Assembly: GCA_003552785.1 (NCBI GenBank)
Contig: PUOQ01000113.1
Location: forward strand, 1-5,290
DNA from: Dehalococcoidia bacterium
Lineage (GTDB): Bacteria > Chloroflexota > Dehalococcoidia > Dehalococcoidales > CSSed11-197
Length of the DNA: 5,290 nt
Reading direction: 5' to 3'
Part shown: piece by piece, positions 1 to 4,539 of the stretch
How positions within the stretch are numbered: the first letter of the stretch is position 1
How the letters are laid out: every line of letters starts with the position of its first letter
The notes under the pieces: model-generated
Told to the model about the DNA's origin: nothing
The model's input: only the letters and a program-made list of their open reading frames with translations
Databases searched by the model: none
Made by a program: the position numbers and the translations under genes

Positions 1-90
1 GAAAGTGACTTATATTGCCGAACAACCAATGTATTCAGAATGAAACGCCCGTAAGTCAATTTCAAAGTTTATACATTACATAACATATAA

Positions 91-288
91 TTAATAATTA
101 CTATTGCCTGCGTTCTGCGTACCTGAAGTTATTTGAGTAACGGGGCTAAAAAAATCGGCCGGGAAGGCCACCAGGTTAATAATAGTACTGAATAATAAAG
201 AAGCCAGGACAAATGCGATAATTACCGGCCAGCCGGTTGCTTTAACCTTCCCAAAATCAAAATCTATGAATGGCTTCCTGTTATCCAT
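91..288 (-). CDS. Small single-pass membrane protein, 65 aa, unknown function
   Basis: I do not recognise this protein. Residues 1-18 are hydrophilic with several acidic and basic residues. Residues about 20-42 form one hydrophobic stretch (Trp20-Pro21 followed by Val/Ile/Ala/Leu/Phe) that reads as a single transmembrane helix. The last 20 residues are Ser/Thr/Asn/Gln-rich. The charged N-terminus (Arg4, Lys5, Lys14, Lys16) suggests N-in topology, with the tail outside or in the periplasm. No signal-peptidase or lipobox motif is visible. The ATG at 288 is the only sensible start, but no Shine-Dalgarno precedes it, which lowers confidence. The gene has the same orientation as the asparagine-synthetase homologue but is separated from it by two strong hairpins, so it is probably not co-transcribed with it at high level. 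Membrane-like composition over a whole frame makes a real gene more likely than chance. Confidence 0.55.
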   Translation of the reverse strand: MDNRKPFIDFDFGKVKATGWPVIIAFVLASLLFSTIINLVAFPADFFSPVTQITSGTQNAGNSNY

Positions 289-349
289 GATTTTTATAAG
301 TAAAGTGTTTTAGTAAAGCATATCGAGCAAAAAAATACTATTTTTTTCA

Positions 350-386
350 GCATGCGGGCGTTAATATCGTTAAAACGCCTGCATGC
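350..386 (-). terminator. Second hairpin downstream of the synthetase gene
   Basis: The arms GCATGCGGGCGTT (350-362) and AACGCCTGCATGC (374-386) pair over 13 positions with one G-T wobble, leaving an 11-base loop. On the minus strand a run of seven T (335-329) follows about 14 bases after the stem, so the spacing is not classical for intrinsic termination. Lying directly beyond the 392-431 hairpin, it looks like a backup terminator or a 3'-end stabilising structure. Confidence 0.5.
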
Positions 387-391
387 TCCTA

Positions 392-431
392 AAGAAACGG
401 CCTGGTTCAGCAGGTTACCAGGCCGTTTCTT
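392..431 (-). terminator. Strong terminator hairpin after the synthetase gene
   Basis: A perfect 15-base-pair stem, AAGAAACGGCCTGGT (392-406) against ACCAGGCCGTTTCTT (417-431), encloses a 10-base loop. It begins 30 bases past the stop codon of the 462-1940 gene. On the minus strand the descending arm ends in a T-rich stretch (TTTCTTTA), as expected for intrinsic termination. Its A-rich/T-rich ends would also allow some activity on the other strand. Confidence 0.7.
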
Positions 432-461
432 AACAAATTCTTTCCGTTTTTTTGGTTCTTT

Positions 462-1940
462 TTATTTAAAAGGATCCCAGCGTACAGTTTGTTTCTCGTA
501 AGCCGGAGGAAACCACTTAAGGAACTCATCATAGTAGTATATTTCCTTAAAGGTTGAAAACGGCATTCCATAAAACGTTGAAGTGAGCCGGGTTATAAGT
601 TCAGGATCAGCCACACTTGAGACCAGGTCGTCAAGTATATCATCAACCCCTGTGCCCATAGCGAATCGAAGTTTTTCGCGAGAGTATATACTTTCCGGGA
701 GCATATCTTTGAAGGCCTCTCTCAGGACATACTTTTCAACCTGTTTATCCCCGTAGATCTTCCATTTCATGGGTATTAAATTTGAAAAAGCGATAACTTT
801 TGAATCCAGGAATGGAGTTCGATAGACAACAGCGTTGGCCATCCACCCCCTATCCATTCGCCGCAAAGCTGTGTTGTATGCAATATCGAGCAATTTCTTT
901 GCCAGCTCTTCGCGGTGTTTTTCATCTTTAACTTTAGGGTTTTTCAAAACCATGCGGTAACCGCCGAAAAGCTCATCGGCCCCTTCACCTACCAGAACTG
1001 AATCGCTATAGGATTTAACCATTTTTGCCGTATGGTAATTTGCAATCATACCGGAAACACAATCTTCATCGAAGCTTTCCAGGTACCACACTCCTTTGGG
1101 AATGAAATTAAATATATCCTGGTTGGTAATCCTGTAGACATGGTGATCCAGGCCCAAAAATTCCGCCATTATCTTGGCATATTGCAGGTCCGGCCCGTCT
1201 GCACTTTCAACACTGGCCGAGAACAGGTGCAAATCCGGATTAAACTCTTTGGCTACAGCGGCTACTATGGAACTGTCCAGCCCACCGCTGAGCGAAACGG
1301 CGTTTACTCCTTTGGTTCTTTTCTTTATGGCATCAAATACCAGTTCCCTTACCGTTTTTATAGCATGCTCAAGGCTTTCGGGTTGCGGCACTTCCGGATT
1401 AAAAACTTTAAACGGTTTGAGGCCGTCTTTGGTTGAGTATATAAACCCGGGGCTTAATTCGTTAATGTCAAAGCGGATGTGGTCTATCAGCCCCTTCATT
1501 TCGGAGCTGAAGCAAAACAAACCGTTTTCAATGCCGTAAAACATAGGCCTGGCACCAACAGGGTCCCGGGCAATTATGGTTTCGTCGCCATCGATAATGG
1601 CACATACATATTCGCCATCCAGGTGCTCAAAGCAATTCTTTCCATACTTTAAATAATAGTCATTAAAAAGGTCGGCATTTGTCTGGCCTTCAGGCCGGCT
1701 GTTAAAAAGTTCTCCATCGAAAACTATGTATGGAGCAGTAGCTGCGGCGGCGCATTGCGTGCGAGCCGGGGTAAGATTGACACCAGCAGCGCCCAGAGCT
1801 GCTTTGCTTCCTGGAATCTTTCGAACAGATAACGTGTCAGGCCCACGATGCCTCATGGCCTGAATCATCCTCTCTACCTGAATATTGATGTCGGCAATCT
1901 TTCCTCTCTTAAGTGATACGATTCCGGCAATAGCTGCCAT
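462..1940 (-). CDS. Asparagine synthetase family protein with inactivated glutaminase domain
   Basis: The 492-residue protein has the two-domain AsnB architecture. Residues 1 to about 170 are a class II glutamine-amidotransferase fold (RHRGPD at 30-35, DGELFN at 75-80, ARDPVGARPMFYG at 124-136, SSEMKGL at 145-151). Residues about 185-480 are an ATP-pyrophosphatase domain with the PP-loop SLSGGLDSS (216-224), GEGADELFGGY (318-328), the RTPFLD segment (374-379) and Lys423 in REKLRF. The N-terminus is Met-Ala-Ala-Ile-Ala-Gly, so the catalytic Cys that follows Met in active enzymes is Ala. By hand alignment to E. coli AsnB, Arg49, Asn74 and Asp98 of the glutamine pocket correspond to Gly53, Asp75 and Asn88. 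The start is firm: AAGGAGAG lies 6 bases upstream and an in-frame stop lies eight codons upstream with no alternative start between. It is about 60 residues shorter than AsnB and close in length to beta-lactam synthetases. It likely adenylates a carboxylate and uses free ammonia or an amine. The substrate is unknown, and plain asparagine synthesis is doubtful. Confidence 0.9.
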   Translation of the reverse strand: MAAIAGIVSLKRGKIADINIQVERMIQAMRHRGPDTLSVRKIPGSKAALGAAGVNLTPARTQCAAAATAPYIVFDGELFNSRPEGQTNADLFNDYYLKYGKNCFEHLDGEYVCAIIDGDETIIARDPVGARPMFYGIENGLFCFSSEMKGLIDHIRFDINELSPGFIYSTKDGLKPFKVFNPEVPQPESLEHAIKTVRELVFDAIKKRTKGVNAVSLSGGLDSSIVAAVAKEFNPDLHLFSASVESADGPDLQYAKIMAEFLGLDHHVYRITNQDIFNFIPKGVWYLESFDEDCVSGMIANYHTAKMVKSYSDSVLVGEGADELFGGYRMVLKNPKVKDEKHREELAKKLLDIAYNTALRRMDRGWMANAVVYRTPFLDSKVIAFSNLIPMKWKIYGDKQVEKYVLREAFKDMLPESIYSREKLRFAMGTGVDDILDDLVSSVADPELITRLTSTFYGMPFSTFKEIYYYDEFLKWFPPAYEKQTVRWDPFK

Positions 1941-1946
1941 GGTATT

Positions 1947-1954
1947 CTCTCCTT
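1947..1954 (-). promoter_or_regulatory. Ribosome binding site of the synthetase homologue
   Basis: AAGGAGAG on the minus strand lies 6 bases before the ATG at 1940. It fixes the start codon and so confirms that the protein really begins Met-Ala-Ala without the catalytic cysteine. Confidence 0.85.
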
Positions 1955-1997
1955 GTCGATATTATTTTTAATTTGAAAATGATAATTAAAACAAATT

Positions 1998-2014
1998 GCA
2001 GGTAATTGACCAGG
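1998..2014. repeat. Putative operator copy 1 (near synthetase start)
   Basis: GCAGGTAATTGACCAGG on the plus strand matches the minus-strand reading of 2273-2288 (GCAGGTATTGACCTGG) except for one inserted A and one A/T change. It lies about 60 bases upstream of the synthetase start codon. Both copies are close to palindromic around GGT...ACC, as expected for a dimeric regulator's site. That it is an operator is inferred from duplication and symmetry only. Confidence 0.4.
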
Positions 2015-2040
2015 TGGAAAGGTAGTTAATTTAAAAGGCT

Positions 2041-2069
2041 CCTGTATTTGTAAACAAAACTGTAACAGG
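2041..2069. repeat. Weak inverted repeat in the synthetase leader
   Basis: CCTGT (2041-2045) and ACAGG (2065-2069) pair over 5 bases. Inside them lies the smaller inverted repeat TTTGT/ACAAA (2047-2051, 2054-2058). The motif TGTA occurs three times in 22 bases. This could be a regulator site or chance in A+T-rich DNA. Confidence 0.25.
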
Positions 2070-2072
2070 GCA

Positions 2073-2105
2073 AATTAATTAAAAATCCTGAGGGATCAAT
2101 TAATT
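2073..2105. repeat. Interrupted dyad flanked by two AATTAATT copies
   Basis: AATTAATT (2073-2080), ATCC (2085-2088), GGAT (2093-2096) and AATTAATT (2098-2105) form a two-fold symmetric block. A minus-strand TATAAT (2108-2103) overlaps its right edge, but no good -35 partner precedes it. It could be a second synthetase promoter with an operator, or A+T-rich coincidence. Confidence 0.25.
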
Positions 2106-2170
2106 ATAAAAAACTGAAGTTAGTTTTAGCCCGGCTGTGTTGATGGCACCAGCAAAACCGAACGGGGCAT

Positions 2171-2212
2171 TTAAGGCTCTTTACTATAATGGCTGATTCG
2201 ATTCCTTTTCAT
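2171..2212 (-). CDS. Putative 13-aa leader peptide frame
   Basis: The minus strand carries AGGAGGT (2222-2216) 3 bases before an ATG at 2212. That ATG opens a 13-codon frame encoding MKRNRISHYSKEP and ending in TAA. The peptide is very basic (two Lys and two Arg, plus one His). It starts about 45 bases downstream of the transcription start predicted from the 2294-2264 promoter candidate and points toward the synthetase gene, whose start is 230 bases further on. It is too short for composition to support coding; the case rests on the ribosome binding site and promoter arrangement. It could be an upstream leader peptide coupled to the hairpins before it, or a non-coding leader that carries a Shine-Dalgarno by chance. 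Confidence 0.3.
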   Translation of the reverse strand: MKRNRISHYSKEP

Positions 2213-2223
2213 CTCACCTCCTG

Positions 2224-2258
2224 TTCACCCGGAGCCAGGGTGGATTACTTCGGCCCTG
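2224..2258 (-). ncRNA. Structured leader with two mutually exclusive hairpins
   Basis: CACCC (2226-2230) can pair with GGGTG (2238-2242), with G-T extensions to 2224 and 2244. CAGGG (2236-2240) can instead pair with CCCTG (2254-2258). The two stems share bases 2238-2240, so only one can form at a time. On the minus strand this patch lies between the putative transcription start (about 2257) and the Shine-Dalgarno of the 13-codon frame, as in attenuators and some riboswitches. I could not match it to a known riboswitch class. Confidence 0.3.
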
Positions 2259-2263
2259 TAAAT

Positions 2264-2294
2264 ATTATATGGCCAGGTCAATACCTGCTGACAA
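2264..2294 (-). promoter_or_regulatory. Candidate leftward promoter with 19-base spacer
   Basis: On the minus strand TTGTCA (2294-2289, five of six matches to the -35 consensus) and TATAAT (2269-2264, perfect -10) are separated by 19 bases. The spacer is almost filled by the near-palindrome at 2273-2288. An over-long spacer carrying a dyad is the hallmark of MerR-family-regulated promoters, though no MerR-type gene is in the window. It would drive the leader and then the synthetase gene. Confidence 0.45.
2273..2288. repeat. Putative operator copy 2 (inside promoter spacer)
   Basis: CCAGGTCAATACCTGC contains a perfect 5-4-5 dyad, CAGGT / ACCTG (2274-2278, 2283-2287). It is the inverted near-copy of 1998-2014. 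It lies wholly between the -35 and -10 elements of the leftward promoter candidate, where a bound protein would directly control that promoter. Confidence 0.4.
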
Positions 2295-2337
2295 CTTAAT
2301 GTTATTAGGAAACATGCCTTGTGTCAACCGTACGAGT

Positions 2338-2370
2338 TAAAAAGCTGAAATATGAAAAACTGGCTTTTTA
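2338..2370. terminator. A/T-tract hairpin, possible bidirectional terminator
   Basis: TAAAAAGC (2338-2345) and GCTTTTTA (2363-2370) pair perfectly over 8 bases, with two G-T pairs possible further in. The A-run on one arm and T-run on the other resemble a weak bidirectional terminator. It sits between the two divergent promoter candidates and could insulate them. The low GC content of the stem makes strong termination unlikely. Confidence 0.3.
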
Positions 2371-2400
2371 TACAATATACCCCTTCCAGGCGATTATTGT

Positions 2401-2444
2401 AGTGCAAAGTTGTACACTATTATAAGGTGTATCAAATATGCACT
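2401..2444. repeat. Nested inverted repeat, operator-like
   Basis: The outer arms AGTGCA (2401-2406) and TGCACT (2439-2444) are perfect inverses. Inside them TACAC (2413-2417) and GTGTA (2427-2431) are also perfect inverses around an A+T core containing TATTATAAG. It lies just upstream of the -35 of the rightward promoter candidate, where an activator would bind. A cruciform or transcribed hairpin is the alternative reading. Confidence 0.35.
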
Positions 2445-2463
2445 GGTCGAGACTTGCATGATA

Positions 2464-2492
2464 ATGATACAATAACATAACCTGATTATAAT
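2464..2492 (+). promoter_or_regulatory. Candidate promoter of the KamA-like gene
   Basis: A perfect -10 hexamer TATAAT (2487-2492) is preceded by a 17-base spacer and ATGATA (2464-2469, four of six matches to TTGACA). Transcription would start near 2499, giving a leader of about 58 bases before the ATG at 2558. Confidence 0.45.
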
Positions 2493-2530
2493 TATAGTAA
2501 CATGGAATTTTCTCTCACGCAGATTTTTAC

Positions 2531-2551
2531 CCTCCACTCGTAAAAGGAGGT
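2531..2551 (+). promoter_or_regulatory. Ribosome binding site with facing complementary CCTCC
   Basis: AAGGAGGT (2544-2551) is an essentially perfect Shine-Dalgarno 6 bases before the ATG at 2558 and fixes that start. CCTCC (2531-2535) is complementary to its GGAGG core (2546-2550) across a 10-base loop. The 5-base-pair, GC-rich stem could reduce ribosome access. The pairing is visible; a regulatory role is inferred. Confidence 0.5.
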
Positions 2552-2557
2552 TCTTTT

Positions 2558-3871
2558 ATGCAACACAAATCCTATTCACTGAAAAATTTTAGGGATGTAG
2601 CACAAATTAACAGCTTGCCTGAAGAGCTGATTACTGAAATTAAAATTGCAGGTTCAGTTTTTCCATTCAAGGCCAATAACTATATAACTGAACAATTGAT
2701 AAACTGGAACAACATTCCTGATGACCCTATATTTACTGCTACTTTTCCAACAAGAAAAATGCTCCAGGGAAAAGACTATGCAAAGATAAAAGCTCTATTT
2801 GAGTCCGGGGCTCCCGCTGATGCTATCAAAGAGGCGGTCGACGAAATCAGATTGCGTCTAAACCCGCACCCTGCCGGACAACTTGAATACAATACTCCGT
2901 TTTTTGAAGGCCAAAACCTTGCCGGGGTGCAACACAAGTATCCGCAGACGGTGCTATTATTCCCGGAACAGGGGCAAAGTTGTCATGCCTACTGCACTTT
3001 TTGTTTCCGCTGGCCCCAGTTTGCACAAATGCCGGATTACAAAATTTCATCGCCGGTCAATGGTTTGTTCAAAAAATATCTTGAAGCTCATCCATCCATT
3101 ACCGATGTCCTCATCACCGGCGGAGACCCCATGATAATGAAAACTAAAATTGTTGAAAGGTATATCGAGCCTTTGCTTGATCCCGAACTTTCACACATTA
3201 AAAACATAAGGATTGGTACACGAGCTTTGTCTTCATGGCCATACCGGTTCACAACCGATGATGATGCCGACGATTTGCTAAGACTGTTTTCCCGAATCAC
3301 CAAATCCGGCAAGCACCTGGCCTTCATGGCCAATGTAACCCATCCTGTTGAACTTCAAACTGAAGCCGTCAAAAAAGCCATCTGCAGGGTACAGGAAGCC
3401 GGTGCGGTTATAAGGACCCAGGCTCCGCTGTTAAACAATATCAATGCCTCACCTGAAATATGGGCAAAAAACTGGGAAATGCAAGTATCACTAAATATGG
3501 TGCCATATTATATGTTTATAGCTCGAGACACTGGTGCCTGGCATCATTTTTCTGTGCCGCTGGTTAAGGCATGGCAGATTTTTAAGCAGGCATATCAGTC
3601 AGTCAGCGGCATATGCCGTACAGTGAGAGGGCCAAGCATGTCCTGTTTGCCGGGTAAAGTTATGATAACAGGGGTGGACCAGGCAGAGAATGAAAAGTTT
3701 TTTGTTTTGCAGATGCTGCAAGCCAGAAACCCGGATTGGGTTCTTAAGCCCTTTTACGCTTCCTGGGACGAAAAGGCTACCTGGTATGATGAGTTAAAAC
3801 CTGCATTCGGCCAGGATAAGTTCTTTTTCTCAGATGAACTTGATGAAATGCTTAAATCAAGCGCAAAATAA
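2558..3871 (+). CDS. KamA-family radical SAM/PLP aminomutase-like enzyme, substrate uncertain
   Basis: The 437-residue protein is the length of lysine 2,3-aminomutases and aligns by eye along most of the family. The radical SAM motif CxxxCxxC is Cys142, Cys146 and Cys149 for the 4Fe-4S cluster, followed by the SAM-binding GGD at 188-190. Arg151 aligns with the arginine that binds the substrate carboxylate (Arg134 in Clostridium subterminale). Lys367 in LPGKV aligns with the lysine that anchors PLP. These support a 2,3-amino shift by a 5'-deoxyadenosyl radical. The side-chain pocket differs: the aspartate of the YYIYxCD motif (Asp293), which binds lysine's epsilon amine, aligns with Arg323, and Asp330 aligns with Ser360 without gaps (or Arg357 with gaps). 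Glutamate 2,3-aminomutase also departs from Asp at these positions, so an acidic substrate is plausible. No lysine beta-acetyltransferase (AblB) is present. The gene is divergent from the synthetase homologue and 68 bases before the ferritin-like gene. Confidence 0.88.
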   Translation: MQHKSYSLKNFRDVAQINSLPEELITEIKIAGSVFPFKANNYITEQLINWNNIPDDPIFTATFPTRKMLQGKDYAKIKALFESGAPADAIKEAVDEIRLRLNPHPAGQLEYNTPFFEGQNLAGVQHKYPQTVLLFPEQGQSCHAYCTFCFRWPQFAQMPDYKISSPVNGLFKKYLEAHPSITDVLITGGDPMIMKTKIVERYIEPLLDPELSHIKNIRIGTRALSSWPYRFTTDDDADDLLRLFSRITKSGKHLAFMANVTHPVELQTEAVKKAICRVQEAGAVIRTQAPLLNNINASPEIWAKNWEMQVSLNMVPYYMFIARDTGAWHHFSVPLVKAWQIFKQAYQSVSGICRTVRGPSMSCLPGKVMITGVDQAENEKFFVLQMLQARNPDWVLKPFYASWDEKATWYDELKPAFGQDKFFFSDELDEMLKSSAK

Positions 3872-3939
3872 CCGCTTTGCGTGGAATTCAGCGTGATTAT
3901 CTGTTACACTCTTTATCAGTACCAGGCAGAGGTTCATAA

Positions 3940-4416
3940 GTGGCTGAAAATACCAGTGAAAGACAATTAAATATAATAAACAAACTGGCCGAACTGGAAA
4001 AATCCATCGGCCGGTTATATGATGTTTACACTTCACTTTTTCCAGGTCATCAACATTTCTGGTCCAGCCTTGCCAGGGAAGAAGAAATACATGCCCGTAT
4101 AATTGGAGAGCTTTACCTGCCTGTCATACGAAATGAAACCCGGTTCGATGAACGGAGTTTTAATCTGCCAATATTGGAGAGGTTCATAAGTTATATTGAA
4201 GAAGAAGCCGGCAAGGCCTTAAGGCAGGAACGTACATTTATTAACGCGCTTTCAATATCCTTATATATCGAAGAGAGCCTTATCGAACAAAAGTATTTCA
4301 GTTTTGTAGAGGCCAGTACAAACCAGATCAAGCAGGTTTTGGACCGTCTTGCTGCCGATTCCAGGCGACATGCCTGGAAAGTACGTGAAGAGTTCAACGA
4401 ACACAAAAAATCCTGA
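3940..4416 (+). CDS. Ferritin/rubrerythrin-like four-helix protein, 158 aa
   Basis: The protein is almost wholly helical, with spacing typical of the ferritin-like diiron fold. Helix A has Glu20 (ELEKSIGRLY). Helix B has Glu48-x-x-His51 in REEEIHARII. Helix C has Glu111/Glu112 in LYIEESLIE. Helix D has His144 in ADSRRHAWKV. Classical rubrerythrins carry a second ExxH in helix D; here the position three before His144 is Ser141, so one carboxylate ligand is missing or is supplied by Asp140. A diiron or single-metal site handling oxygen or peroxide is the family-based guess. No C-terminal rubredoxin domain is present. The start is GTG, with AGAGGT (3928-3933) 6 bases upstream. The gene follows the KamA-like gene by 68 bases with no terminator visible between, so co-transcription is likely; it might protect the oxygen-sensitive cluster of that enzyme. 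The function is not established. Confidence 0.7.
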   Translation: MAENTSERQLNIINKLAELEKSIGRLYDVYTSLFPGHQHFWSSLAREEEIHARIIGELYLPVIRNETRFDERSFNLPILERFISYIEEEAGKALRQERTFINALSISLYIEESLIEQKYFSFVEASTNQIKQVLDRLAADSRRHAWKVREEFNEHKKS

Positions 4417-4430
4417 TGGTTTTACATTTT

Positions 4431-4465
4431 AAGAATGCCGATAAATAACCGGCATCTTTATTTTT
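4431..4465 (+). terminator. Terminator after the ferritin-like gene
   Basis: ATGCCG (4435-4440) and CGGCAT (4450-4455) form a 6-base-pair GC-rich stem with a 9-base loop. It can be extended by flanking AAG/TTT across one mismatch. CTTTATTTTT follows at once. It lies 18 bases past the TGA of the ferritin-like gene and probably ends the KamA-like/ferritin-like unit. Confidence 0.6.
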
Positions 4466-4523
4466 GACAGATCTTAACCCGGCGACAAGCATTAGCCGGA
4501 AACCTTTCAGGACCAATATAAGC

Positions 4524-4530
4524 AGGAGGT
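4524..4530 (+). promoter_or_regulatory. Ribosome binding site of the BaeRF-like gene
   Basis: AGGAGGT lies 9 bases before the ATG at 4540 and decides that start. A consensus -35 TTGACA occurs at 4464-4469, at the tail of the preceding terminator, but I see no matching -10 at normal spacing, so no promoter is called. Confidence 0.75.
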
Positions 4531-4539
4531 ACAAGAATC

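Larger units (their letters stand above)
1941..2557. other. Divergent intergenic regulatory region
   Basis: This 617-base spacer between the two divergent genes has no long reading frame on either strand. It holds a duplicated near-palindrome (1998-2014 and 2273-2288), short dyads (2041-2069, 2073-2105), a 13-codon reading frame with a perfect Shine-Dalgarno on the minus strand (2171-2212), a structured GC-rich patch (2224-2258), a minus-strand promoter candidate (2264-2294), an A/T-tract hairpin (2338-2370), a nested inverted repeat (2401-2444) and a plus-strand promoter candidate (2464-2492). Most of the rest is A+T-rich. The length and symmetry content exceed what two simple promoters need. 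Confidence 0.7.

Noticed and set aside
1..90. Search for a gene or RNA at the left edge.
   Set aside because: Only very short frames occur, and no clear hairpin or RNA feature is visible.
1032..1539. Two plus-strand reading frames of 121 and 134 codons opposite the synthetase gene.
   Set aside because: They overlap each other and lie antisense within a gene with clear family motifs. They show no domain-like composition.
462..1940. Beta-lactam synthetase producing a beta-lactam from a beta-amino acid.
   Set aside because: Length and the dead glutaminase fit, but the key position in the GEGADE motif is Glu as in asparagine synthetases, not the Tyr of beta-lactam synthetase. Kept only as a remote possibility.
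2140..2162. TGGCAC near 2144 suggested a sigma-54 promoter.
   Set aside because: The required GC element at the proper spacing is absent.
2185..2190. Plus-strand TATAAT as an additional promoter.
   Set aside because: No acceptable -35 lies 15-19 bases upstream, and it falls within the candidate leader frame on the other strand.
2236..2258. AGGGTGG...CGGCCCT on the plus strand resembles the T-box leader motif.
   Set aside because: The conserved TGGNACC bulge reads TGGATTAC, no stem I or specifier loop is recognisable upstream, no T-run follows, and the next plus-strand gene is 300 bases away.
2558..3871. EpmB-type lysine 2,3-aminomutase acting in elongation factor P modification.
   Set aside because: EpmB is about 100 residues shorter, neither EpmA nor efp is present, and the lysine-contacting Asp is replaced by Arg.
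3928..4191. AGAGGTTCATAAGT occurs twice (3928-3941 and 4178-4191).
   Set aside because: One copy is the ribosome binding site region and the other is inside the same coding sequence. A single 14-base direct repeat with no further copies is best treated as chance.
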